From positions 34,374 to 98,373 of the forward strand of contig NZ_BJYS01000033.1 of the NCBI RefSeq assembly GCF_007991635.1: a DNA stretch of 64,000 nucleotides. Direction: 5' to 3'. This DNA comes from Adhaeribacter aerolatus. GTDB taxonomy: Bacteria; Bacteroidota; Bacteroidia; Cytophagales; Hymenobacteraceae. Shown in pieces: positions 44,870 through 54,534 of this stretch. Within the stretch, counting starts at the first letter, position 1; each line of letters opens with the position of its first letter. Made by a program: the position numbers and the translations under genes. Under the pieces are notes generated by a model. That model made no database searches, was not told the DNA's origin, and saw only the letters and a program-made list of their open reading frames with translations.

Positions 44870-47800
44870 ATGAAGAAACTATTACAAAAAAATAACAGGC
44901 AGATTTTAGCCAGTAGGCATTATTATAAAATCAGATTAAGGAAAGTTTTGAGTTTTGTCGTAAGCTTCGTTTTAATTTTTGCAGGCAGCAGCCAAACACT
45001 TCACGCCACTTCCATAAATCAGAATATTGGCGCGGTTGAGGTTAAAATATCTTTGAAAAACGAAACCCTGGTAGATGCTTTTCAAAAGATAGAAAAACTA
45101 ACGCCCTTCCGGTTTATGTATCGGAAAGAAGATGTACAATACATTAGAAATTTAAACCTGGCGCAAACCCGCACCACTGTAGCAGATTTGCTAAATAATT
45201 TACTCACGCCCAACGGGTTTACCTATAAACAAATTGATACCAGAATATTGGTTAATGCCCGGCAAAATAAAACAGTTACCGAGCCGGCCGAAGCCTCCAG
45301 TACATCAGCCACAAATCTGGCCCAGCTAATTAAAGGTAAAGTTACCGATGAAAACGGCGACCCGCTACCCGGAGTAGTAATTGTAGTAAAGGGCACTTCA
45401 CTGGGCACCTCGACCGATGCCGGGGGAAATTACCAGATAGAGGTACCCGGCGAATCGGCGGTTTTAATATTTAGCTTTATTGGTTTTAAAAGCCAGGAAG
45501 TGGTTGCGGGGGCAAATGCTACCCAGAATATTACCTTAGTTTCAGACAGTAAAGCCCTGAGTGAAGTAGTGGTGGTGGGTTATGGTGTGCAGAAGAAAGT
45601 AAACCTGACCGGTTCGGTTGCTACTATCGATGCCAAAGCCATCGAAAACCGGCCGGTAACCAATGTGTCGTCGGCGTTAGCGGGTTTAAGCCCCGGCGTT
45701 TCGGTGCAGCAAAGTTCCGGCCGGCCGGGTTCCGATGGCGCTACCATCCGCATCCGCGGCACAGGTACCTTAAATAATAACGATGCTTTGGTAATTATTG
45801 ATGGCATTCAGGGCAGAATGGATGCCGTAAACCCGAACGATATTGAAAGCATTTCTATTTTAAAAGATGCCGCTTCGGCTTCTATTTACGGTTCGCTGGC
45901 GGCCAATGGGGTAATCTTAATTACAACCAAAAAAGGCAAAAAAGGAACGAAACCCACCTTGAGTTACAACGGCATTCTGTCGCAAACCAGGCCTTTAAAT
46001 ATGCCCAAAATGGTTTCGGATTATATAACGCACATGCAGCTGGTAAACGAAGGGTTCCGGAACCTCGGCCTGAACGAAGGCTATAACCAAAGCACCATCG
46101 ATGCCTGGACAAACGCCAAACAAAACCCAAATGGCACGAACGACTTAGGCGTACCCAATTATATTGCTTACCCCAATACCGACTGGGCCGATGTTATTTT
46201 TCAAAACAAAACCCTGCAAAACCACAATATTTCTTTAAATGGCGGCAGCGAAAATATTTCTTTTTTGTTATCGGGTGGCTATTTAAATAATCCCGGCACT
46301 ATGGAAAATTCGGAAAATATCAGGTACCAGTTCCGGGCCAACTTACAAGCTAAGGTGAGTAAATTTTTAAGCATCGGCACCAACACCTTTGCCTCTACCG
46401 AAACCTTTGGCATGGGCGGGGGCAGTACTTTTGATATTTTATACGCTTCGGTTCCGGGACAATATCCTTATTTAGATGGCAAATATGGCTATGCGCAAAC
46501 GCCCGAAGAAGTATTAACGAATAATCCGCTGCAAACTTTACGCAATACCGGCGGCAAGAACCGGGCCTCCAATTTTAATACAACCTTCTTTGCCAATGCA
46601 GATATTTACAAAGGCTTAAAATTTGAAACCCGCGTAAATTACCAGACCCGGTTTACCGAATTAAACACCCATTCCATCCCGACTGAGCGCTGGGACTTTG
46701 GGGCCAATATATTAAGAACCCCGCAAGCAGCCCCCGCTAACTTAACTACCAATTATGCATTCGGGAAAAACTACAATTTAATATTCGATAATATTTTACA
46801 CTATAATACCACTCTGGCCGAAAAACATGAAATTGGCGTTTTGGCCGGTTATAACCAGAACTATTTTAATAATTATAATTTTAATGCGGGTGCCCGGGGT
46901 CTGATAGATGCTACTATTACCACCTTAGGTTCAGCTACCACCCCGCTGGCTCCCGGCGGCGAAGAAAACGATTGGGCCATCCGGTCTTGGTTTGGCCGTT
47001 TAAATTACGCTTTTAACGAACGGTACTTGTTGGAAGGCGTGTTCCGCTACGATGGTTCTTCCCGCTTTGACCGGGAAACCCGCTGGGGTTTCTTTCCGGC
47101 TATGTCGGCGGGCTGGCGAATTTCGGAAGAAAGCTTTATGCAAGGCATTAATAACTACGTTAGCAATTTAAAACTACGTGCTTCTTACGGTAAAACCGGT
47201 AACAATGCTTCCGGTAATTACGAGTACCAGTCTACCTATACGAGTCAGAATTACTCGTTTAACAATATTGCCGTTACCGCTTTAGCCAAAAACAGAATTG
47301 CCAACCGTAACTTAAGATGGGAAACCACTACTTTAACCGATATTGGTTTAGAAGGCGGCTTGCTAGGCGGCGCCATAAATTTCGAACTCGATTGGTACAA
47401 TAAAGTTACCGATGGTATTTTATTCCGGCCCGATATTCCGATTACCGTGGGCACAGCCAGTGCGCCTACCCGCAATATTGCTGAAGTTGTAAACCGGGGT
47501 ATTGAAGTTTCTTTAGGTTACCAGGGCCAGGCCGGTCAGTTTAAATATGCTGCTACCGGTAATTTCGCTTATAATTATAATAACGTGACCAAGTACAAAG
47601 GTAAATTCACCGAAGGCTATACCACCGATGAAGCAGGTAACCGGGTGTATACGAATAACCTGGGCGATGTAACGACTGGTGGCAACCAACGCATTGCCGA
47701 AGGGCATCTGATTAATGAATATTACCTCTACAACCTGTATCAGGGCAACGGCACCTACAAAAATACCGATGGCACTGTTGCGATAAATGGCGGCCCGCGC

Positions 47801-48505
47801 GATGGCATGATCAGAACTCCCGCAGATTTAGAATGGGTAAACGCGATGCTGGCGGCCGGCTATAAATTTTTACCAGCCAATACCCTTGGCAAAGGCAATA
47901 TTTATTACGGTGATTTTATTTATGCCGACGCAAACGGCGATGGCTCTTACGGTAATACCTACGACCTGCAGTTTACCGGCGCATCGGCTACTCCCCGCTA
48001 TAATTTCGGGTTACAAAGCAACCTGAGCTGGAAAGGCCTGGATATGTTTATGCTCTGGACCGGTAGTGCCGGTATGAAATATTTCTGGAACGGCCGGTAC
48101 AATAACTCAATTGTAGAACTCGGCGACGGGGTTTTAAAACACATTGCCGATGACCATTATTATTACGACGAAACCAACCCCGCTAATCCCAGCAATAATA
48201 TTAACGGCAAATATCCCCGGTTAAAAGCCGTTACCGATGCCCAAAATACTTTGCCCAGCACATTTAACCTGTACAATGCGTCGTATGTAAAGCTGAAGAG
48301 TTTACAAATTGGCTATACCTTGCCGGACAACATTGTACAAAAAGCGCTGCTAAGCCGGGCCCGCATCTATTTTGCCGGCGAAAACCTGTTAACCATCACC
48401 AAATATCCCGGCCTTGATCCGGAAATTGCGCCGGCAACCTCCGGTCCCACCGTAGGCTACCCTACCATGAAGCAATATTCATTGGGCGTTAATGTTACCT
48501 TCTAA
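44870..48505 (+). CDS. SusC/RagA TonB-dependent outer-membrane receptor with STN domain
   Basis: Outer-membrane importer of 1211 residues. Signal region about 25-47; STN signalling domain about 56-128 (FQKIEKLTPFRFMYRKEDVQ); carboxypeptidase-regulatory-like domain about 155-225 (GKVTDENGDPLPGVVIVVKG); EVVVVGYG at 232-239; plug about 240-355 with DALVIIDGIQGRMDAVNPND and SILKDAASASIYGSLAANGV; then the 22-strand barrel to a C-terminal aromatic strand ending GVNVTF. It would bind and import a glycan fragment with the SusD lipoprotein, whose reading frame overlaps its end. STN plus upstream sigma/FecR genes indicates substrate-induced self-activation. Confidence 0.95.
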   Translation: MKKLLQKNNRQILASRHYYKIRLRKVLSFVVSFVLIFAGSSQTLHATSINQNIGAVEVKISLKNETLVDAFQKIEKLTPFRFMYRKEDVQYIRNLNLAQTRTTVADLLNNLLTPNGFTYKQIDTRILVNARQNKTVTEPAEASSTSATNLAQLIKGKVTDENGDPLPGVVIVVKGTSLGTSTDAGGNYQIEVPGESAVLIFSFIGFKSQEVVAGANATQNITLVSDSKALSEVVVVGYGVQKKVNLTGSVATIDAKAIENRPVTNVSSALAGLSPGVSVQQSSGRPGSDGATIRIRGTGTLNNNDALVIIDGIQGRMDAVNPNDIESISILKDAASASIYGSLAANGVILITTKKGKKGTKPTLSYNGILSQTRPLNMPKMVSDYITHMQLVNEGFRNLGLNEGYNQSTIDAWTNAKQNPNGTNDLGVPNYIAYPNTDWADVIFQNKTLQNHNISLNGGSENISFLLSGGYLNNPGTMENSENIRYQFRANLQAKVSKFLSIGTNTFASTETFGMGGGSTFDILYASVPGQYPYLDGKYGYAQTPEEVLTNNPLQTLRNTGGKNRASNFNTTFFANADIYKGLKFETRVNYQTRFTELNTHSIPTERWDFGANILRTPQAAPANLTTNYAFGKNYNLIFDNILHYNTTLAEKHEIGVLAGYNQNYFNNYNFNAGARGLIDATITTLGSATTPLAPGGEENDWAIRSWFGRLNYAFNERYLLEGVFRYDGSSRFDRETRWGFFPAMSAGWRISEESFMQGINNYVSNLKLRASYGKTGNNASGNYEYQSTYTSQNYSFNNIAVTALAKNRIANRNLRWETTTLTDIGLEGGLLGGAINFELDWYNKVTDGILFRPDIPITVGTASAPTRNIAEVVNRGIEVSLGYQGQAGQFKYAATGNFAYNYNNVTKYKGKFTEGYTTDEAGNRVYTNNLGDVTTGGNQRIAEGHLINEYYLYNLYQGNGTYKNTDGTVAINGGPRDGMIRTPADLEWVNAMLAAGYKFLPANTLGKGNIYYGDFIYADANGDGSYGNTYDLQFTGASATPRYNFGLQSNLSWKGLDMFMLWTGSAGMKYFWNGRYNNSIVELGDGVLKHIADDHYYYDETNPANPSNNINGKYPRLKAVTDAQNTLPSTFNLYNASYVKLKSLQIGYTLPDNIVQKALLSRARIYFAGENLLTITKYPGLDPEIAPATSGPTVGYPTMKQYSLGVNVTF

Positions 48506-48521
48506 ATTAAATAGAGATTAT

Positions 48522-50267
48522 ATGAAAAAGATATATAGTTTACTCATAGCGGCCGTTTTCTTTACCGGTTGCGAAAAAGATTTACTCGATACCTCGCCTT
48601 ACGATTCTATTGCGTCTTCTAACATGTGGACCACCGACAATCTGACTGATTTAGGCGTAAACGGGGTATATGCCGCGTTAAACGAATCTACGGTAGCCGG
48701 GCGCGAAGTTTACATGATGGATGTTTACAGTTTTGTAGGGCAGCACCGGAATGCAGAACCCTTGTTGATGGCCACCATTACGCCCTCGCACGCCATGTTC
48801 CGCGACAACTGGCAGGGTTTGTACGAAGGCATTCAACGGGCCAACGATGCTATCCTGAATATTCCAAAATCACCTTCTTCCGCCGAAAAGAAAGGCCGGT
48901 ATATGGCCGAAAGTAAATTTTTACGCGCCTACTTTTATTCCCGGTTAAACCAGCTATGGAAAGGCGTGCCCATTTATTTAGAACCTTTCAGCGATGCCGA
49001 AGCTACCAAGCCCGGCTCTACCGAAGCCGAAGTTTGGAGTGCTATTATTTCTGACCTGACCGATGCCATAAACGAACCAAATTTACCCCTGAAATATGCA
49101 AAAGGCAATGCCAATTACGGCCACGTTACCAAAGGAGCGGCTTACGCGCTAAGAGGCAAAGCTTATATTTATACCCAGCAATGGGCTTTGGCTGCTGCCG
49201 ATTTTAGTAAAGTAAAAGATGCCGGTTATACCCTATTTAACGATTACCGGGCTTTGTTTAAAGAAGCCAATGAGCAAGCCGACGAAATGATTTTTTCTAT
49301 TCAGAATATGTCGTTGGCGGGTTACGGCAGTTCTTCGCAATGGTATGCCGGCTCCCGTTCTTCTTTCGGTTCTGGCTTTGCCCGTTATCTCATATCGCCT
49401 AATCTGGTTAATTTATACGAAAACGTGGATGGCTCACCTTTCAACTGGGATGCAATAATTCCGGGTTATACCGCCATGGCTCCGGCAAAAAGGGAAGTTT
49501 TCTTTTTACGGAATAACATAACTACCGCCGAACGGAATGCAGCTGTTAACCGGGGCCTGGATATAAGCCTTTATTTACCCACTGGCAACGAACAACGAAT
49601 CAGACAAGCGTACACCAACCGCGACCCGCGTTTGGCGCATAATGTAATTACGCCTTATTCCACCTACAACGGTGTTTTTGGTTCGGTTAACTCCACCGTA
49701 ACTTCGCGCTGGCCTTACCGCAGCGATGCGTTAAATGTACAAGACCTGAATGCGGAACCCGTAAACCGGTTTAATTACCTGCACCGTAAATTTGTGTACG
49801 AAGGCAACTCCGAATTACTTACCCGCGATGCCTCCCCGACCGATATGCCTATTATAAGATATGCCGATGTTTTATTAATGTGGGCCGAGGCCATTAACGA
49901 GCAAGGTTTTAGCCAGGATGCCGTGAACCTGGTTAACCAGGTACGGGCCCGCGCCGGGGTAGCCCCTTTGCAAACCACCAATGCCGCCCTGCCCACTTAT
50001 GTAAATACCCAGGTTAATATGCGCGAGCGCATCCGTAATGAACGCCGGCGAGAATTCCCGAACGAAGGCATTAATTTCTTTGATGAAATGCGCTGGAAAA
50101 CCCTAAAAGAAAAAGTGTTTGCTACGGGCAATGGTGCCCGCATGGTGTGGGAAACCAATGTGCATACCTACTCTTACCTCGGCGACCACCTATATAACTG
50201 GGCTATACCGCAGGTAGAAATCGAAAGAAATCCGAACCTGAAACAAAATCCGGGTTGGCCAAACTAA
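48522..50267 (+). CDS. SusD/RagB glycan-binding lipoprotein
   Basis: Surface lipoprotein of 581 residues that forms the lid of the SusC importer. From ATG 48522 the signal peptide ends in the lipobox FFTGC with C17. The N-terminal SusD region reads DLLDTSPYDSIASSNMWTTD; TPR-like helices follow (QGLYEGIQRANDAI, YMAESKFLRAYFYSRLNQ). The C-terminal RagB region has DMPIIRYADVLLMWAEAINE and IRNERRREFPNEGINFFDEMRW. An earlier in-frame ATG at 48492 overlaps the SusC stop and would spoil the signal. Two sulfatases follow, suggesting a sulfated polysaccharide ligand. Confidence 0.95.
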   Translation: MKKIYSLLIAAVFFTGCEKDLLDTSPYDSIASSNMWTTDNLTDLGVNGVYAALNESTVAGREVYMMDVYSFVGQHRNAEPLLMATITPSHAMFRDNWQGLYEGIQRANDAILNIPKSPSSAEKKGRYMAESKFLRAYFYSRLNQLWKGVPIYLEPFSDAEATKPGSTEAEVWSAIISDLTDAINEPNLPLKYAKGNANYGHVTKGAAYALRGKAYIYTQQWALAAADFSKVKDAGYTLFNDYRALFKEANEQADEMIFSIQNMSLAGYGSSSQWYAGSRSSFGSGFARYLISPNLVNLYENVDGSPFNWDAIIPGYTAMAPAKREVFFLRNNITTAERNAAVNRGLDISLYLPTGNEQRIRQAYTNRDPRLAHNVITPYSTYNGVFGSVNSTVTSRWPYRSDALNVQDLNAEPVNRFNYLHRKFVYEGNSELLTRDASPTDMPIIRYADVLLMWAEAINEQGFSQDAVNLVNQVRARAGVAPLQTTNAALPTYVNTQVNMRERIRNERRREFPNEGINFFDEMRWKTLKEKVFATGNGARMVWETNVHTYSYLGDHLYNWAIPQVEIERNPNLKQNPGWPN

Positions 50268-50522
50268 TATTAAATAAAGCCAGGTAAGTAGCTATGGCTT
50301 AAATAGGCCATTTAACTTTCAATTCAGCAATTTAAATCTGTTTGCCCGAAGAATATTACTGGTGATTAACCGATGAGATTTTTCCGGCAGACAAGTTATA
50401 AAAGGGATTAATTTGCTATCCTTTAGCCAGTCGAAAATTGTTACTTTTACTAGAGCCGGGAAATAATAATATATACCAGCAAAACAGCCCCGGTATTATC
50501 AGCCGGTTTCCGAAATAATAAA

Positions 50523-51938
50523 ATGAAAAAAACAATTAAAGTACCCCAACAATTATTGCTGCTCGTGGCATTACTGGCGGCCCTAAATACGTTTGCCCAA
50601 AACAAGAAGCCCAATATTATTATTGTAATTGCCGACGATTTGGGCTGGAACGATGTTGGATTCCATAACCCCGAAATGATTACGCCCAACTTAGATAAAT
50701 TTGCTGCCAGGGGCGTTGAACTGCAACGGTTTTATGTGGCTCCTATTTGCAGCCCAACCCGCATTGGTTTACTTACCGGCAAATACCCCGACCGGTTTGG
50801 GCTACGCGAACAGGTAATCAGGCCCCACCATGTTGGCGGGTTACCAACAGCAGAAAAAACGCTGGCCGATGTGCTAGCTACGGCCGGTTATAAACACCGC
50901 GCCATCTTTGGCAAATGGCACTTAGGCCAGTCCGATAAAAAATATCACCCTTTAAACCGGGGCTTTACTTCTTTTTACGGCCATTACACGGGTTCTATCG
51001 ATTATTTTACCCATTACCGGTACGGCGCCCACGATTGGCACCGCAACTTTACGCCGGTTACCGAAACCGGCTATTCGGTAGAACTGGTGGGCAAAGAAGC
51101 CGCTAAATTTATCCGGGAATCATCAGCTGCCGAGCCTTTTTTTGCTTATGTCGCTTTTAACGGACCGCACTCGCCTATGCAAGCCCGGCAACAGGATTTA
51201 TTAAAAAACGGGTACGATGCCAGCAAGCCGCACGACAAAATGCCCGGCGACGAAGGGGAGAAAAATAAAGTAAATGGCGAAAATAAAATACAAGAAGGCC
51301 AGGGAAATACCTTGCGGCAAACCTATGCGGCCATGGTAACCGGTGTGGACGATGCTTTCGGCGAAATTCTGAAAGCCGTAGAAGCTAAAGGCATTGCCGA
51401 TAATACTATTATTTGGTTTTTAAGCGATAATGGCGGCTCTACCACTTTTGGCGGCAGCAATTTACCTTTAAAAGGCATGAAGGGCAGCGAATGGGAAGGC
51501 GGCGTCAGAGCCGTGTCGGTGGTATATTGGCAAGGCCAGCTACAAGGCGGCAAAAAAGCAACCGAATTAATGGGCTACGTGGATATTTTACCCACTTTAA
51601 GTAAACTAGCCGGAGCAAAAAATATTACGGCAACCGATGGTACCGATGTGCTGAACGGCTTAAAAGGGAAAAAGCTACCCGAGCGCTATTTATTTTTGGG
51701 CAAGCAGGGCGTTGTATCGCAACGCTGGAAACTGAACGCAGGCCAATTATTCGATTTAAGCAAAGACCCTTCCGAGACAACTGATGTTGCCAAAGCATTT
51801 CCGCAGGAATATTCAAAAATGAAAAATGCCTTGGCCGGGTTTCAGAAGCTGGTTATTCCTAATCCTCTCATTAGCCAACCAAAAGGATGGCAACCACCGG
51901 TAAACTGGGATATAAACCAAATTTCTTCCCAAAAATAG
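50523..51938 (+). CDS. Cys-type sulfatase (arylsulfatase-like, family S1)
   Basis: Exported sulfatase of 471 residues. Signal peptide about 1-26 (ends TFAQ). The metal-binding start is NIIIVIADDLGWNDVGFHNP with D38-D39, and the formylglycine motif is C76-S-P-T-R80 followed by IGLLTGKYPDR. GKWHLG, HYTGSIDYFTH and FLSDNGG complete the active site. The Cys form needs an anaerobic-type sulfatase-maturating enzyme or other formylglycine generator; none is in this window. The protein resembles arylsulfatase B-like S1 enzymes and would trim sulfate esters from the glycan handled by the SusC/SusD pair. Confidence 0.93.
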   Translation: MKKTIKVPQQLLLLVALLAALNTFAQNKKPNIIIVIADDLGWNDVGFHNPEMITPNLDKFAARGVELQRFYVAPICSPTRIGLLTGKYPDRFGLREQVIRPHHVGGLPTAEKTLADVLATAGYKHRAIFGKWHLGQSDKKYHPLNRGFTSFYGHYTGSIDYFTHYRYGAHDWHRNFTPVTETGYSVELVGKEAAKFIRESSAAEPFFAYVAFNGPHSPMQARQQDLLKNGYDASKPHDKMPGDEGEKNKVNGENKIQEGQGNTLRQTYAAMVTGVDDAFGEILKAVEAKGIADNTIIWFLSDNGGSTTFGGSNLPLKGMKGSEWEGGVRAVSVVYWQGQLQGGKKATELMGYVDILPTLSKLAGAKNITATDGTDVLNGLKGKKLPERYLFLGKQGVVSQRWKLNAGQLFDLSKDPSETTDVAKAFPQEYSKMKNALAGFQKLVIPNPLISQPKGWQPPVNWDINQISSQK

Positions 51939-52110
51939 TTTGGCAGAAAATTTACAAAAGCTGTGGCTAAATTATAACGGTAGCAGCAACCTGGCCTGCG
52001 AATAAAAACTGTAATTATATTTTAATCAGGCAGATAGTTAATATTTATTTCCCCAGAACAGGCCGCATTTGTAACTATAAATCATCAATCGTCATCATAA
52101 TAAAATTAAA

Positions 52111-53430
52111 ATGAAATTTTCTGCTTTTATTAAAGTATGTCTTGCCTTAACCGTTTTGCTAAATATTAGTTTCCAGGTTTTGGCCCGCGACAAGCCCAAT
52201 ATTATCCTGATTATGGCCGACGATTTAGGCTACGAAACTTTGGGCTGTTATGGCAACGACGATAAATTAACGCCTAACTTAGATAAACTGGCGGCTACCG
52301 GCATGTTATTCGAGAACTGCTATTCAACGCCGCTTTGTACGCCTTCGCGGGTGCAACTCATGACCGGAAAATATAACAACCGCAACTACATCGGCTTCGG
52401 GTTGCTAGACCCCGCCGAAACTACATTTGCCCAGCAACTCCAAAAACAAGGCTACCAAACCGCTATTACGGGCAAATGGCAGCTTTACGGCTACGAGAAA
52501 CAGTGGGAACTGGCGGGCGGGCGCAAAGGCTCGCGTCCCGAAAATACCGGTTTCAATGCCTTTCAGGTGTGGCAGGTAGATAAAGTGGGCTCCCGGTACA
52601 AAGACCCCTTGTTATATTCTGATAACCGTACTAATAAAACCCATACCGGTAAATACGGCGAAGATGTGTTTGTGGAATATATTGAAAATTTCATGGAAGA
52701 GAATAAGGAAAAACCGTTTATGGTTTATTACCCCATGTGCTTAACCCACGACCCTTTCACTCCTACCCCTTTCTCCGACGATTACCAGAACTTCGACCCG
52801 AAAGCAAAAAAAGACGACCCGAAATATTTTAAGGATATGGTTAAATACATGGACCACACGGTTGGAAGACTAACGGCCAAATTAGATAAGTTAGGATTAC
52901 GTGAAGAAACCATTATTATTTTTACCGGCGATAACGGTACCAGTCCGAAAATAAAATCCCGGTTTCGGGGCGGGACTTACCAGGGCAATAAAGGCCAGAC
53001 AACCGAACGCGGAACGCACGTACCCTTAATTGTAAATTGGCCAGGCGTAATAAAACCGGGCAGCCAGAACAAAGCCTTAGTCGATTTTACCGATTTTTTC
53101 CCGACTTTAACCGAAATAGCCGGAAATACTACCGCCGCCAAAACGCTGCAACTAGATGGCATCAGTTTTTATCCGCAGCTTCTTGGCAAACCGGCTAAAG
53201 AGCGGGAATGGGTTTTCTGCGATTATAACCCCAAATGGGGCACGTTTAAACACCAAACCTACGTGCACAACAAAGACTTTAAATTATACGCCGATGGCCG
53301 GATTTATAACCTGCAAAAAGACCTGGACGAACTACAGCCGCTTAGCAAAAACAGCTTAAAACCGCAAGAGCTAAAACTAATCAACAATTTCGAAAAAGTT
53401 ATTGCAGCTAAAATGGATGCTAAAAAATAA
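52111..53430 (+). CDS. Cys-type sulfatase (second, divergent copy)
   Basis: Exported sulfatase of 439 residues. Signal peptide about 1-25. The metal region is NIILIMADDLGYETLGCYGN, the formylglycine motif is C76-T-P-S-R80, and the later blocks are TGKWQLYG and FTGDNGTSP. It differs clearly from the preceding sulfatase, with GKWQL in place of GKWHLG, and has an insertion AGGRKGSRPENTGFNAF. The two enzymes probably remove different sulfate groups from the same glycan. Last gene of the locus. Confidence 0.93.
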   Translation: MKFSAFIKVCLALTVLLNISFQVLARDKPNIILIMADDLGYETLGCYGNDDKLTPNLDKLAATGMLFENCYSTPLCTPSRVQLMTGKYNNRNYIGFGLLDPAETTFAQQLQKQGYQTAITGKWQLYGYEKQWELAGGRKGSRPENTGFNAFQVWQVDKVGSRYKDPLLYSDNRTNKTHTGKYGEDVFVEYIENFMEENKEKPFMVYYPMCLTHDPFTPTPFSDDYQNFDPKAKKDDPKYFKDMVKYMDHTVGRLTAKLDKLGLREETIIIFTGDNGTSPKIKSRFRGGTYQGNKGQTTERGTHVPLIVNWPGVIKPGSQNKALVDFTDFFPTLTEIAGNTTAAKTLQLDGISFYPQLLGKPAKEREWVFCDYNPKWGTFKHQTYVHNKDFKLYADGRIYNLQKDLDELQPLSKNSLKPQELKLINNFEKVIAAKMDAKK

Positions 53431-53983
53431 ATGTTCTTCATCCATCAAAAAAAATATCATACATACTTAAACCGGTATATCTGCCCGGGCACCGGTTATT
53501 AATGGGGTAAGCGCCTTTGCCATTCACGAAAAAAGGTGCGTTTACTTTAAAAGAAAACTATGATTTATAAGTCTATAAAGACCCGGCAAAGCCTAACTAT
53601 GTGCTGCAGTCCGGTATGGGCGTACCATTCGGGAGTACTTCCTTAGCCAACGCTGTAAGATGCAGCGTGGGGGAAGGTAAGAGCCGCAAAGCAAACCTGA
53701 ATGCTGGTGAAATCATTAAATTTCTACCCTCCCGGGTTTAAATAGGTGTAGAAATGTTTAAGACGTTTTGCTATCCTTCATGATAGAACGAATCTCTAGA
53801 ATCAAACAATAATGATTAAACTTTTCTGGTGGTACTGCTCCAGTACAGAAGAAACCCGAAAATAGCGCTACCTGAGAAAAACCAGGAACGCCTCATCATT
53901 ACCAAGAATGGGAGTCATTACAGCGCAACCGTTCCCTTGGGCAGCATTGATAGCTTGCCTGCAAAGCGTTCTACGCGCGCCAT

Positions 53984-54048
53984 ACTCCGTCATTCTGAAA
54001 GAATCTTCTGCCTGGTCTAAACAGAAGATTCTTTCAGAATAATGGAGT
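53984..54048. repeat. REP-like palindromic element
   Basis: A perfect 19-base inverted repeat (ATTCTGAAAGAATCTTCTG at 53992-54010 and its complement at 54022-54040, loop 11) extends outward as ACTCC with three mismatched bases. The wording CGTCATTCTGAA...GAATCTTCTG resembles short palindromes repeated in many Bacteroidota genomes. Function is unknown. Confidence 0.7.
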
Positions 54049-54452
54049 TAGATTCGTTAAATATTTATTCTGATGTTTCTTGACCTTTTATGGAAGCATC
54101 TTTAAGTGATTTGGTATAAGCACTTTTCATAAAGGTAAAAAGCAGCAAAATCATTTCCTATCTTGCTAAACTTAGCCATTGGCGGCACCAAAGTCAGCCC
54201 CCTGCGGCGCTTATATTTTCCTACCGGTTCAAGGTCTGAGATTATATTGAGGTTTAACAGCCGAAGCAGCTTAAATTTTATTTTCCTGAGAAGTTGTTTT
54301 TATTTAATTTGGAAAGTAGGAACTTACCCTAATAAACTGAAAAAGCAAAAATTAACGAGCTAAATACATTAGATAATTAAGAAATGCTGCTTTTAAGGTT
54401 GCCCGGGTAAACGCCTGACATGATACCAAAACAGTCTCTTATAAATGAGGCA

Positions 54453-54491
54453 TTATGTATACCAACCCGGAAGTGCCGGTTCCTGACATAA
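54453..54491 (+). promoter_or_regulatory. Two-tier hairpin in the leader of the dioxygenase gene
   Basis: TTATGT pairs with ACATAA around an inner stem AACCCGG/CCGGTT (one bulge) with loop AAGTG. It ends 43 bases before the ATG and may be a leader structure or an upstream terminator stem. Confidence 0.35.
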
Positions 54492-54534
54492 TCCGGGATG
54501 AATAATTTTTAACCCTTAAACCACCACCACGCCT

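Larger units (their letters stand above)
53431..54534. other. Gene-poor 1.1 kb region
   Basis: Short open frames here (for example 53829-54020 and 54163-54363) lack family resemblance or normal codon use, so I call no gene. The region holds a REP-like palindrome (53984-54048) and a hairpin before the dioxygenase gene. It looks like decayed or accessory sequence at the end of the glycan locus. Confidence 0.55.

Noticed and set aside
53829..54020. Open frame of 63 codons ending in the REP-like palindrome
   Set aside because: The last third is the palindrome itself, and the rest has no resemblance to a protein family.
54163..54363. Open frame of 66 codons in the gene-poor region
   Set aside because: Codon use and composition are unlike its neighbours and no motif is visible.
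53431..54534. A CRISPR array or phage attachment site
   Set aside because: No regularly spaced repeat or tRNA-end duplication is visible; only palindromes are present.
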